Shown here piece by piece: positions 25,304 through 34,180 of a DNA stretch of 64,000 nt. The notes beneath the pieces are model-generated. The model had not been told where the DNA came from. It saw only the letters and a list, made by a program, of their open reading frames with translations, and searched no databases. A program made the translations under genes and the position numbers. The first letter of the stretch is position 1. Each line of letters opens with the position of its first letter. Source of the stretch: Blautia hominis (GTDB lineage: Bacteria; Bacillota; Clostridia; Lachnospirales; Lachnospiraceae); NCBI GenBank assembly GCA_002270465.1, contig NQOF01000001.1, positions 126,501 through 190,500 on the forward strand, written 5' to 3'.

Positions 25304-25411
25304 ACTCCGTATCCAGTAACACGCTTCGCGATGCACAGATATGGAGCATTCTGCCCCATATCGCGTTGGCTGCCTCTGGATTTTCATGCCGGAAGCATGA
25401 AAATGCCTCCC
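25304..25411 (+). repeat. dispersed multi-hairpin repeat, copy A
   Basis: About 108 bases very similar to segments at 52128 and, inverted, at 60561. It contains CGTATCCAGTAACACG, a stem ATATGGAGCA/TGCCCCATAT and a stem ATTTTCATGC/GCATGAAAAT. The copy lies in the 355-base gap between the PHP gene and the first tRNA; the rest of that gap shows no gene. Confidence 0.8.
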
Positions 25412-25532
25412 ATCTTTTTCACTCCGCCTTCCCACCTCAAATTTTTTTAACGTTTTTCCTAAAAAAAGCTTGCATTTTGTTAAAATGTGTAGTATCATAA
25501 TCTAGCGTCATGCGAAACAAGAAACACAATAC

Positions 25533-25604
25533 GGTTCGTTGGTCAAGCGGTTAAGACGCCGCCCTCTCACGGCGGAAACAGGGGTTCGATTCCCCTACGA
25601 ACTG
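25533..25604 (+). tRNA. tRNA-Glu(CTC), copy 1
   Basis: 72-base cloverleaf. Acceptor arms GGTTCGT and ACGAACT, anticodon stem CCGCC/GGCGG with loop CTCTCAC (anticodon CTC), and T-arm AGGGGTTCGATTCCCCT. Confidence 0.95.
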
Positions 25605-25653
25605 CTCATTCGCTAAGCTATAACAGAAAAGCATCAAAACAATACACACATAC

Positions 25654-25725
25654 GGTTCGTTGGTCAAGCGGTTAAGACGCCGCCCTCTCACGGCGGAAAC
25701 AGGGGTTCGATTCCCCTACGAACTG
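25654..25725 (+). tRNA. tRNA-Glu(CTC), copy 2
   Basis: Identical in sequence to the copy at 25533. The 49-base spacer before it closely resembles the next spacer, so the unit of about 120 bases has been tandemly duplicated. Confidence 0.95.
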
Positions 25726-25772
25726 CTCATTCACTAAGCTATAACAGAAAAGCATCAAGACAAAATACATAT

Positions 25773-25844
25773 GGTTCGTTGGTCAAGCGGTTAAGACGCC
25801 GCCCTCTCACGGCGGAAACAGGGGTTCGATTCCCCTACGAACTG
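25773..25844 (+). tRNA. tRNA-Glu(CTC), copy 3
   Basis: Third identical copy, followed within a few bases by the terminator at 25847. The three genes are probably one transcript. Confidence 0.95.
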
Positions 25845-25846
25845 CT

Positions 25847-25882
25847 AAAAAGATTTCAGTCCAATCACTGAAATCTTTTTTT
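25847..25882 (+). terminator. terminator of the tRNA-Glu cluster
   Basis: AAAAAGATTTCAGT and ACTGAAATCTTTTTTT form a 14-base stem with a six-base loop and a T-run. From 25883 to 26120 the sequence is C-rich and shows no gene or clear structure. Confidence 0.9.
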
Positions 25883-26120
25883 ATTCCCCAAAACAACAAT
25901 AGCTTCGCAAATCCCCGTAGCCATCCTATCCAAAAGCACCGCCCAACTTAAATACACCGCCGGTCCGCAAAAGCCCTACGGCACGCATCCCAACAACAAA
26001 CCGCCATACGGAAATCCCCAAATCCCCGTACAGCGGCCCCTATCCCACAGCGCTAAGCGATCCCAGCTTCCCCCTTATTCTTATCCTTCTCCCATCCAGC
26101 CTGCTCCCTGACCCGACCGG

Positions 26121-28256
26121 CTAATCCTCCGGTGCCTCCGCAGGCACAAACACTCTCTGATCCCCGGCACTCTCCGGCACGCTAACCCGTTCCCATGCCT
26201 CTTCACAGAAATAATCCTGAGAATTTAAAAGCACCTTCCCTCTTTTATCAATCTTCTCATACCTGCCATCTGCCTGCAGCACATGGGCCTTCACATTATC
26301 CGCAAGCTGCATCTCCAGAATATGCTTCACTTCCTCTTTCAGCCGTTCATCCTCCACAGGAAATACGATCTCCACTCTCTTGTCCAGGTTCCTGGGCATC
26401 CAGTCCGCGCTTCCCATAAAGATTTCCTCATGCCCGTCGCTGTAGAAATAAAATATCCTGCTGTGCTCCAGAAAATTTCCCACAATAGAGCGCACCGTAA
26501 TATTCTCACTGACTCCCGGTATTCCGGTCTTCAAACAGCAGATTCCCCGCACGATCAGGTCAATCTTCACCCCTGCCGCGCTGGCTGCATACAGGGCCGC
26601 AATGATATCCCTGTCACAGAGAGAATTCATCTTTGCCACAATCCTGGCCTTCCGCCCTTTCAGCGCATATTCCCGTTCCATCTCGATCTGATGCAGGAAA
26701 CGGTCACGCATCCAGATTGGCGCCACTACCAGCTTATTCCAGGTCCTTGGCTCCGAATAGCCGGAGAGCATATTAAACACCGCTGTGGCATCCTCCCCGA
26801 TTCTGGCGGAACAGGTGAGGATACCGCAGTCTGTATACAGCTTCGCGGTGGAATCATTATAATTTCCGGTTCCCAGATGCACATATCTGCGGATACCATT
26901 TTCCTCCCTGCGCACCACCAGGGTGATCTTGCTGTGGGTCTTGAGTCCCAACAGTCCATAGATCACATGGCACCCTGCCTTCTCAAGCATTTTTGCCCAG
27001 ACTATATTATTCTCCTCGTCAAAACGGGCTTTCAGCTCCACCAGAACGGTCACCTGCTTGCCGTTCTCCGCAGCCTGGGCCAGCGCCGCGATAATAGGCG
27101 AATTGCCGCTCACCCGGTACAACGTCTGCTTGATAGCCAGCACATCCGGGTCCTTGGCTGCCTGCCGCACAAAATCCACCACAGGCTGAAATGTCATGAA
27201 CGGATGATGCAGCAGAATATCCCCTCTTCTGATCTGGGTAAAAATATCCTCGTCCGTCATCATAGCCGGTACCGGGGCCGGTGTGTAAGGCTTGTTCCTG
27301 TACTCCTCAAACCCGTCCATTCCATACATCTTCATAAGGAACGTCAGATCCAGCGGCCCGTTGATCTGGAAGATATCCTCCTCCTTGATCTCAAACTCCA
27401 TTTTGAGGATATTTAAAAGCCTCTCATCCATCTTGTCTTCCACTTCCAGCCGGATCACTTCGCCCCACTGGCGCTTTTTCAGCTGTTTCTGGATTTCCTT
27501 TAATAAGTCTGCCGCTTCGTCCTCGTCAATGGTCAGGTCCGCATTTCTCATGATCCGGTACGGACAGGTGCAGGCCACCTCGTTGCTCAGAAACAGCTTG
27601 CCGATATTCCGCTCGATCACCTGCTCCAGGAGGATCACCACAGGATTCCCTTTCTTATCCTCAGGCAGCATGACGATCCTGGGCAGCACGGATGGTACCT
27701 GGACTGTGGCAAACTCCAGTTCCTCCCTGCCTTTTTTATCCTTTTTGGATATCAGGGCGCCAATATTCAGCGTCTTGTTTCTGATGAGCGGAAAAGGCCT
27801 GGCAGAATCCATAGCCATAGGTGTGAGGACCGGGTATACACTGTCCTCAAAATAACGGTCCACATATTTCTGCTGTTCCTCCGTCAGGTCCTCATGCCTC
27901 TCCACCACGTGAAGCCCTACCTTTTTCAGCGCAGGCAGAAGAGAACGGTTGTAGGTATTGTACTGTGCCTCCACCAGTTCCTTTGTCACAACAGACAGTT
28001 CTTTTAACTGGTCCTTGGGTGTCATACCGGCAATATCCGGCTTCGTGTATTTTGCATGTACCATATCTTTCAGGGAAGCCACCCGAATCATGAAAAACTC
28101 ATCCAGATTGGAGGCCGTGATACTTAAAAATTTCAGTCTCTCAAACAGAGGCAGACTTTTGTCCCTGGCCTCAGAGAGGACTCTCTCGTTAAATTTGATC
28201 CAGCTTAATTCCCTGTTCCAGTAGTATTCCGGTTTTATATACTCTTTTAAATCCAT
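26121..28256 (-). CDS. ppk1: polyphosphate kinase 1
   Basis: 711 residues, the usual PPK1 size. It makes polyphosphate from ATP through a phospho-histidine. The N-terminal domain opens YWNRELSWIKFNERVL. The HKD-like catalytic region has TLYRVSGNSPI, GLKTHSKITLV (phospho-accepting His, about 435) and HLGTGNYND; a second conserved His lies in FLEHSRIFYF. AGGGGG precedes the ATG. It is the second gene of an operon with an exopolyphosphatase-like gene, 11 bases after its stop, so synthesis and breakdown are made together. Confidence 0.95.
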   Translation of the reverse strand: MDLKEYIKPEYYWNRELSWIKFNERVLSEARDKSLPLFERLKFLSITASNLDEFFMIRVASLKDMVHAKYTKPDIAGMTPKDQLKELSVVTKELVEAQYNTYNRSLLPALKKVGLHVVERHEDLTEEQQKYVDRYFEDSVYPVLTPMAMDSARPFPLIRNKTLNIGALISKKDKKGREELEFATVQVPSVLPRIVMLPEDKKGNPVVILLEQVIERNIGKLFLSNEVACTCPYRIMRNADLTIDEDEAADLLKEIQKQLKKRQWGEVIRLEVEDKMDERLLNILKMEFEIKEEDIFQINGPLDLTFLMKMYGMDGFEEYRNKPYTPAPVPAMMTDEDIFTQIRRGDILLHHPFMTFQPVVDFVRQAAKDPDVLAIKQTLYRVSGNSPIIAALAQAAENGKQVTVLVELKARFDEENNIVWAKMLEKAGCHVIYGLLGLKTHSKITLVVRREENGIRRYVHLGTGNYNDSTAKLYTDCGILTCSARIGEDATAVFNMLSGYSEPRTWNKLVVAPIWMRDRFLHQIEMEREYALKGRKARIVAKMNSLCDRDIIAALYAASAAGVKIDLIVRGICCLKTGIPGVSENITVRSIVGNFLEHSRIFYFYSDGHEEIFMGSADWMPRNLDKRVEIVFPVEDERLKEEVKHILEMQLADNVKAHVLQADGRYEKIDKRGKVLLNSQDYFCEEAWERVSVPESAGDQRVFVPAEAPED

Positions 28257-28267
28257 CCTGATGCCCC

Positions 28268-29812
28268 CTATCTTCTCTTCTTTCGCCGCAGTCTCGGGCG
28301 GATGCTGAATACCTCTTCAAAGAAATCCGCCTTTTCCGTCAGAAGCCCTTCCTCCAGCGTCAGATCTTCCTGTGTGTCAATGGTCAGTATCAGCTCTTTC
28401 TCCCTGACTGCTGCCTTAATCTCCTCCACTTTCTGCTTGTGGCTGCGGTCCAGGGCATTGGCAACCCTTAAGATTGCCGTCAGCTTGCCAATCAGCATAT
28501 AAGTATCACGGTCAATGGCACTCTTGGAATCCGCCTCCCCGTAATACTTAAAAGGCTCTGAATTAAACCGCACCACACTTGCGATCACCTCCCGCTCCAT
28601 ATGGGACAGGCCGATGATCTCCGTGGACATAATGATCGCATAGGAGCACTCCGCCGCATTACTCATACTGATATATTTTCCGCAGTCATGAAGGATCACC
28701 GCAATCTGCAGCAGCAGCTTCTCCCTGCTGCCCATGCCGTGCACCTTCTTCATACTGTCAAAAATAATGGTTGCCACCTGAGCGACCGCCTGGGTGTGGC
28801 TCTTGTTGCTCATGTAACGCTTTGCTATATTCCTGGCAGATACCAGTATGTCATTTTCAAAATTATGGGTACTTTTGATAAGCTTCTGCTTCTGGGCATA
28901 ATCATAGGAAACACCGTCATTTAACTGGGTGCCGGGAAGCCATAAAGTCTCTGCTCCCATCTCATCAATGAACACCCTGCAGATGATCAAGGTGGGCACC
29001 AAAATAGTGGCAAATTCCAGGGATATCCCCAGTTCCACAGCCGCCTGTTCCGGAGATTTATGGACGATCCCTTCATATACCTGCATAAATGCGTCACGGC
29101 TTACAGTCCTGTTCTCCTCCATACTGTTCTTTTTCTTCAGGAGCGTCTCCATGAAAACATCCCCCAGAAGAATAATATTGTCAATCTTCCGCTCCTTCAG
29201 ATGCAGCTTTTTAAAACTGAGGATATCGTTGTGGATCAGTTCCTCCACCAGATGCTCATAGTACACGGTCTCCTTCTCCACCGGGATCAGCCGTTCCCGG
29301 ATACGCAGGCTGCCCATCTTAAAGTTCTGGGTAGTCACCAGCGCATCCTTGTCAAACAGGGAGATCTGTACATTTCCGCCGCCGATCTCAATGATAGCGG
29401 TTCCCTTCTGGATGATCTTTGTAAAAGCCGCCTCCTTGGCTGCCAGTGATTTGTAGCCGTAAAACCTCTGCTCTGAATTGCTCAGGATCTCCACATTAAT
29501 GCCTGTTTTCTGGTATACCTGGTCCAGCACGATCCAGACATTTTTCGCCTCCTGCAGCGTACTGGTGGCACAGGCACGGTAAGCATCCACCTGGTATTCC
29601 TGCATGATACCGGCAAAATCCCGGAGCACTGCACACAGCTCCTGGGTGGAATCATATCCTATTTTACCTGTTCCGTAGGTATCCCGCCCGATCTCCAAAC
29701 GGCTTCTGACCTCATCAATCTGACGGATCCCCGCTTTGGGTGAAATTTCGTAGATATCCATGGATACATGATAAGACCCCACATCAATTGCTGCAAATCT
29801 TGTAATTGCCAT
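28268..29812 (-). CDS. ppx: Ppx/GppA-type exopolyphosphatase with HD domain
   Basis: 514 residues. The N-terminal actin-like phosphatase region has AAIDVGSYHVSMDIYE (first phosphate motif), ATSTLQEAKN and AIIEIGGGNVQIS. The C-terminal part (about 320-500) is an HD-domain with AVILHDCGKYIS. Ppx removes phosphate from polyphosphate ends, and GppA acts on pppGpp; family members may do both. AGAGGTGAG precedes the ATG. It leads the ppx-ppk1 operon. Confidence 0.92.
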   Translation of the reverse strand: MAITRFAAIDVGSYHVSMDIYEISPKAGIRQIDEVRSRLEIGRDTYGTGKIGYDSTQELCAVLRDFAGIMQEYQVDAYRACATSTLQEAKNVWIVLDQVYQKTGINVEILSNSEQRFYGYKSLAAKEAAFTKIIQKGTAIIEIGGGNVQISLFDKDALVTTQNFKMGSLRIRERLIPVEKETVYYEHLVEELIHNDILSFKKLHLKERKIDNIILLGDVFMETLLKKKNSMEENRTVSRDAFMQVYEGIVHKSPEQAAVELGISLEFATILVPTLIICRVFIDEMGAETLWLPGTQLNDGVSYDYAQKQKLIKSTHNFENDILVSARNIAKRYMSNKSHTQAVAQVATIIFDSMKKVHGMGSREKLLLQIAVILHDCGKYISMSNAAECSYAIIMSTEIIGLSHMEREVIASVVRFNSEPFKYYGEADSKSAIDRDTYMLIGKLTAILRVANALDRSHKQKVEEIKAAVREKELILTIDTQEDLTLEEGLLTEKADFFEEVFSIRPRLRRKKRR

Positions 29813-29836
29813 TTTCTCACCTCTTCCGTAAACGGA

Positions 29837-30571
29837 CTATATCTTATTTCTGTACTCGTTGGCTGAAATCCCCTCTATCTTTTTAAAGACCCTGGAAAAA
29901 TGCGCCATATCTAAAAAGCCCACTTCCTCCGCCACATCTCCGATACGCAGGGAAGGGTCTTTTAACAGCTCTTTTGCCTTCTCGATCCGGATGGAATTGA
30001 GGATTTCCGAAAAGCTCTTTTCCAAATGTTTATTTAAGAGCTTACTCAGATGCCACTGGCTCACAAACGTGTTCTCTGCAACTTCACTCAGGGAAATCTT
30101 TTTATTATAGTTTTCCTGAATATAGGCCAGGGCATTCTTCACAATGAAACTGCCTGCAGTATTTTCAGACTCATCCTCCTCGCCGGTTATGTTTCGTTTT
30201 TTCAGGTTTTCCGCCATGACCTGCACAGCTTCCTCGATCTCGTCCATATTGGACGGCTTTAACAGGAAACGCGTCACACCCAGGCGGATGGCCTGCTGCG
30301 CATAGTCGAAATCCCGGTAACCTGTCAGAATAGATATCTGCATCTCCGGAAATTCCACCCTGAGGGCAGCGATCATTTTCAGCCCGTCCATGCCGGGCAT
30401 GGAGATATCTGAGATAACGATATTGGGCTGCTCTTTTCTTATAACCTCCAGCCCCTCCTGTCCGTTGCCTGCGGTGGCGGCGATCCTGCAGCCGTATTTA
30501 TCCCACGGCACCACTTTGGAAAGGCCTTCCGCGATAATTGGCTCATCATCTACTATTACTACTTTATACAT
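29837..30571 (-). CDS. AraC-type response regulator (YesN-like)
   Basis: 244 residues. The receiver domain (about 1-120) has VVIVDDEPIIAEGL, the phospho-acceptor Asp in IVISDISMPGMDG and the Lys in RFLLKPS. The C-terminal AraC domain (about 145-244) has two helix-turn-helix units ending IGDVAEEVGFLDMAHFSRVFKK. It pairs with the YesM-type kinase at 34181 and should switch on the sugar importer and phosphorylase genes between and beyond them. It lies downstream of the permease genes, after a terminator, so it likely has its own promoter. Confidence 0.92.
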   Translation of the reverse strand: MYKVVIVDDEPIIAEGLSKVVPWDKYGCRIAATAGNGQEGLEVIRKEQPNIVISDISMPGMDGLKMIAALRVEFPEMQISILTGYRDFDYAQQAIRLGVTRFLLKPSNMDEIEEAVQVMAENLKKRNITGEEDESENTAGSFIVKNALAYIQENYNKKISLSEVAENTFVSQWHLSKLLNKHLEKSFSEILNSIRIEKAKELLKDPSLRIGDVAEEVGFLDMAHFSRVFKKIEGISANEYRNKI

Positions 30572-30684
30572 ATGTACCCCCCTGGTTCCTCTCTTAGTTT
30601 ATCACAAATATTCTATTCTTCTTTCAAATATACCTTAAATTTGTGTAAAATAAATACTACTTTCTATTATTATAAAACATTAGC

Positions 30685-30731
30685 GAAAAAAAGGAAAGTA
30701 TCTGGCGGCTTTTCCACCAAATACTTTCCTT
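30685..30731 (-). terminator. terminator of the sugar ABC operon
   Basis: Minus-strand hairpin AAGGAAAGTAT / ATACTTTCCTT with an inner GGTGG/CCGCC-like pairing, then TTTTTTT. Confidence 0.9.
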
Positions 30732-30736
30732 CTATC

Positions 30737-30765
30737 GTAACAGTTCAGGCAAGCTGAACCGTTAC
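30737..30765. repeat. short palindrome with the GTAACAGTTCAG end
   Basis: GTAACAGTTCAG-gcaag-CTGAACCGTTAC: only the two ends of the element family seen at 47104 and 60396, with no interior. It lies next to the ABC terminator. Confidence 0.6.
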
Positions 30766-30796
30766 CATCTGTCTTCTTTATTTTTATTTCAGGCAC

Positions 30797-31660
30797 TCAG
30801 CCCTTCACAGCTCCCGCTGTCATACCTTTGATAATGTATTTCTGCAGACATACATACACAACCAGAAGCGGTACGATGATCAGTGTCACCACTGCTGCCA
30901 TCAGGCCGTAGTCTGTACCTTCCCTGGAGGAAATCTCCATGAGCAGTCGTGTGATCGCCCACTGGTCTTTGAAACGAAGGAAGAAGGTCTGGGAGAACAG
31001 GTCATTGTAGCTCCACAGGAAACTGAAGATACCAACCGTTGCGAAGGATGGTTTTGTCAGGGGCACCACGATCTTGAAGAAGATCTGCATGGGATTGCAG
31101 CCTTCCAGGTACGCCGACTCTTCCAGTTCAATGGGAAGACTTCGGATATACCCCGTGAGCACTACCATGGCAAAGGCCAGGTTTCCGGCTATCTGCGGCA
31201 GTATGAGCGACAAAAGCGATAGGGAAACTTTATCGGTGTTGACGATCCCCCATGAAAATTCCATACGGAATACCGGGATAATAGTGGCAAATACCGGGAA
31301 CATCATGGCTGCAACCACCATGGTGTTTAACAGCTTCTTGGTTTTCAGGTTATAACGGACCAGTGCGTAGGAAGCCATTCCTGCCAGGAGGATAACCACA
31401 ACTGCCACGCAGCAGGAAACGATGATACTGTTTTTATATGCGGTGAAGATGTTCAGTCTGTCAAACGCTGTCTTATAGTTCTCCATACTGAACAAATCAC
31501 CTAACGGAAGTGCAAAGGAGTTTGCAATTATTTTCTTTCTGTCTTTGAATGAGTTTAAGATAACCCACAGGATCGGATATATTGTTGTAAGTGCCCAGAA
31601 TATCAGGATGAGATATACGACGCACATTCCTGGTGAAAATTTACGCTTTTTCATTTTCAT
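30797..31660 (-). CDS. carbohydrate ABC transporter permease (MalG/UgpE type)
   Basis: 287 residues with six hydrophobic helices. The EAA loop is ELEESAYLEGCNPMQIFFKIVVPL, read across about residues 190-212. The C-terminal end MTAGAVKG is characteristic of this permease group. It forms the membrane channel with the 31670 product for the binding protein at 32719. No ATPase gene is present in the locus; these importers commonly use a shared MsmK-type ATPase encoded elsewhere. Confidence 0.93.
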   Translation of the reverse strand: MKMKKRKFSPGMCVVYLILIFWALTTIYPILWVILNSFKDRKKIIANSFALPLGDLFSMENYKTAFDRLNIFTAYKNSIIVSCCVAVVVILLAGMASYALVRYNLKTKKLLNTMVVAAMMFPVFATIIPVFRMEFSWGIVNTDKVSLSLLSLILPQIAGNLAFAMVVLTGYIRSLPIELEESAYLEGCNPMQIFFKIVVPLTKPSFATVGIFSFLWSYNDLFSQTFFLRFKDQWAITRLLMEISSREGTDYGLMAAVVTLIIVPLLVVYVCLQKYIIKGMTAGAVKG

Positions 31661-31669
31661 ATCTCCCTT

Positions 31670-32563
31670 CTAATAGTCTTTCTCTTTAAAGATGACATTT
31701 ACAACCTTGGATAGGATAATGCCGAGCACAACAATGACGATCGCGATCGTAGAACTGTAATCCGCGTCACTTGCTACAAATGCGTAGTAATACATGTAAG
31801 TTCCGGTGAGCCACGTCTTGCCGTACGGCATACCGTTTGGGAACATCATCCATGGCAGGTCGAAGACCTTCAGTGCTCCTGTCACAGCCAGCACACAGCA
31901 GGTGCAGATAACGTTGTGCAGAAGAGGAACGGAGATGAAGCGTACTCTCTGGAACCGGGTGGCTCCGTCAATGGCTGCTGATTCATACAGCTCATCGGAG
32001 ATATTGTTAAGTCCTGTCAGCAGTATGATAAAGTAGAATCCCACATACTGCCACGTGACGGGTATCATCATAGTCATAATGGCGTGGACCTCGTCCTTCC
32101 AGTCTGTCAGGTTCGTCTTTCCGAAGAACTCCAGAAGCTGGTTGATCATACCTTTGTCATACAGGAAGATCAGGTTGAACAGTAGTCCTAATGCAGTTGC
32201 GGAGATAACAATGGGGAAGAAGTAAACGATTCGGAAGAACTTTGCTCCTCTTTTGATGTTATCTACCAGAAGTGCGATGACAATTGCGATCCCCACCTGC
32301 CCTACGATGGTTACAATGATCATGATCAGGGTGTTTTTCAGGGCTATTCTCATGTTCGGGTCTGTGAACAGACGTGTGTAGTTCTTGTAAACCGGGTCAT
32401 TGAACCCTTTGGCCGGAGTTGCCAGTCCTTTGATTTTCATGAAACTGTTGAAGATGTTCTGGATAAATGGGTAATACAGATACAGGATCAGAAACAGGAA
32501 TGCAGGCAGCAGGAAAAAAATGGCCGGCTTCTTATTCTTATAAATATTTGATGTGTTATTCAT
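31670..32563 (-). CDS. carbohydrate ABC transporter permease (MalF/UgpA type)
   Basis: 297 residues; the start at 32563 follows GGGAGGCG. Six hydrophobic helices, with EAA loop ELYESAAIDGATRFQRVRFISVPLL (split here around residue 205-225). It is nine bases before the second permease gene on the same strand. A stable hairpin separates it from the binding-protein gene. Confidence 0.93.
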   Translation of the reverse strand: MNNTSNIYKNKKPAIFFLLPAFLFLILYLYYPFIQNIFNSFMKIKGLATPAKGFNDPVYKNYTRLFTDPNMRIALKNTLIMIIVTIVGQVGIAIVIALLVDNIKRGAKFFRIVYFFPIVISATALGLLFNLIFLYDKGMINQLLEFFGKTNLTDWKDEVHAIMTMMIPVTWQYVGFYFIILLTGLNNISDELYESAAIDGATRFQRVRFISVPLLHNVICTCCVLAVTGALKVFDLPWMMFPNGMPYGKTWLTGTYMYYYAFVASDADYSSTIAIVIVVLGIILSKVVNVIFKEKDY

Positions 32564-32636
32564 AGATTTCGCCTCCCAGACTTTCAAGCGAACACCTGCG
32601 TCCATTTGAAAGTTACTTCACTTGCTTTTCTTTAAG

Positions 32637-32670
32637 AAGGACCGGAGGATTTTTTTCCTCTCCGGTCCTT
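32637..32670 (-). terminator. intercistronic hairpin after the binding-protein gene
   Basis: AAGGACCGGAG and CTCCGGTCCTT pair around an A/T loop. Such hairpins between binding-protein and permease genes reduce downstream transcription and protect the upstream mRNA, giving more binding protein. Confidence 0.75.
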
Positions 32671-32718
32671 AAAAAATACGGTTTTTACGTTACAAATATA
32701 ATATCTGCCAAACAAATA

Positions 32719-34071
32719 TTATTCTTCCATTGCATCAATAACCTGCTGGATAGCGTCACTGATCTCCATCTGACCTTCAACGATCTGCGGCATATTTGTG
32801 AAGATAGGAGCCCTCTGATCTTCTGAGCACAGATCCTGGCATGCGCCTGATGTAGCGGTTACAGATTTCAGCATGGCAAGAGCATCTTTTTCAAGGGAAT
32901 TCAGCTTGCTCTCATCAACCTGCGCACCGTCTTTTAATGCAGTAGTTGCTGTTCCTGCGTAATCGGAAACAGTTTCTGTGTTGATGAAGGATTCTACTAA
33001 ATCTACAGCAGCTTTCTGTTTTTCCGGATCATCCCATGCTTTTTTGGTGATGTACCAGCCTGAGGACAGACCGCTGATGATATCGGTTGTCTTTCTCTCG
33101 TTCTGGCCAGGTACAAAGGTAACGGTAAAGTTATCAATATTGTCAGAGTTATCTCTGATACCGCCCATCTTCCAGGAACCGTCTACATAGAATGCTGCTT
33201 TGTCCTGTAAGAATCCCTGGAATGCCTCATCAGCTTCGCAGGTGTTGGTGTTCTCTGTAAAGAAACCTTTTTCGTATACATCTTTGATATCAGCAATACC
33301 TGCTTCCCAGGCTTTGCCCACTTTATCATCCACTTTTTCCGGAACTGCTACGTGTGTTGCCGGTGTGTCATGGTTGAAGATAGAGTATTCAAACCAGTAG
33401 TGCGGCTCTTTGATCAGAGAAGCTGCGATCGGGGTATAGCCTGCGTCTTTGATCTTCTGGCAGGTCTCCATAAACTGTTCCCATGTGGTGTCAGGTCCGG
33501 GTATCTCAACGCCTGCGTCTTCACAGACTTTCTTGTTTACATACATGCCTTCCCAGTATCCGTAGAAAGGAACCGCATATTTAACACCATCAGACGGAGA
33601 AGCCGGAATCAGGTCATCATTCATATTGGCTGCATAGTCCGGATATTTTTCACGGATCTCATCAATGGAAACCACTTTGCCTGCCTCAACAAAAGAATTG
33701 GAATCATTGCCGTTGAAGTAGAACAAAACATCCGGTTCTGCACCTGTCTCAAAGTCTGTGATCACGCGGGCTTTCATGGCCTCGTCTGCAGATGCGGAGG
33801 AATCGTTGACTTTGTTTCCGGTCTCTTTCTGCCACTTCTCAATGCTCTCCTGGTATTTATCAACGTTACTTTCAGTTCCTGCAAAGGTTGTAGTAACATT
33901 TAATGTAACTTTACCCTCAGCGCCGCTGTCTTCACTGTCATCTGCTTTGTCTGCGGTATCTTCTTTCTTGGTATCTCCGGAATCTGCTGCCTTGCTGTCA
34001 CCGCCGCATCCTGTCAGCATTGTTCCTGCCATTGTTCCTGCAAGTAAAACTGCTACAACTTTCTTTTTCAT
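32719..34071 (-). CDS. sugar ABC transporter substrate-binding lipoprotein
   Basis: 450 residues; the start at 34071 follows GGGAGG. Signal peptide and lipobox GTMLTGC (Cys about 22), an acidic Asp/Glu/Lys linker to about 55, then a family 1 (MalE-like) solute-binding fold. Marks are VLFYFNGNDSNSFVEAGKV, YAVPFYGYWEGMYVNKK and AAFYVDGSWKMGGI, the last typical of oligosaccharide binders. With GH94 and mutase genes nearby, a beta-linked disaccharide is the likely ligand. Confidence 0.93.
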   Translation of the reverse strand: MKKKVVAVLLAGTMAGTMLTGCGGDSKAADSGDTKKEDTADKADDSEDSGAEGKVTLNVTTTFAGTESNVDKYQESIEKWQKETGNKVNDSSASADEAMKARVITDFETGAEPDVLFYFNGNDSNSFVEAGKVVSIDEIREKYPDYAANMNDDLIPASPSDGVKYAVPFYGYWEGMYVNKKVCEDAGVEIPGPDTTWEQFMETCQKIKDAGYTPIAASLIKEPHYWFEYSIFNHDTPATHVAVPEKVDDKVGKAWEAGIADIKDVYEKGFFTENTNTCEADEAFQGFLQDKAAFYVDGSWKMGGIRDNSDNIDNFTVTFVPGQNERKTTDIISGLSSGWYITKKAWDDPEKQKAAVDLVESFINTETVSDYAGTATTALKDGAQVDESKLNSLEKDALAMLKSVTATSGACQDLCSEDQRAPIFTNMPQIVEGQMEISDAIQQVIDAMEE

Positions 34072-34180
34072 TACTGAATTACCTCCCTGTTCGCTTTGTT
34101 TTGCTTTGTTTTTCTTGATGACATTATAATACCGCATATATTGTAAAAAGCGAATAACTGAGACTGTGATTTTTTGCTTT

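Noticed and set aside
26283-27416. Long antisense ORF (377 codons) inside ppk1
   Set aside because: Opposite strand of an unmistakable gene; the translation is low-complexity and has no domain.
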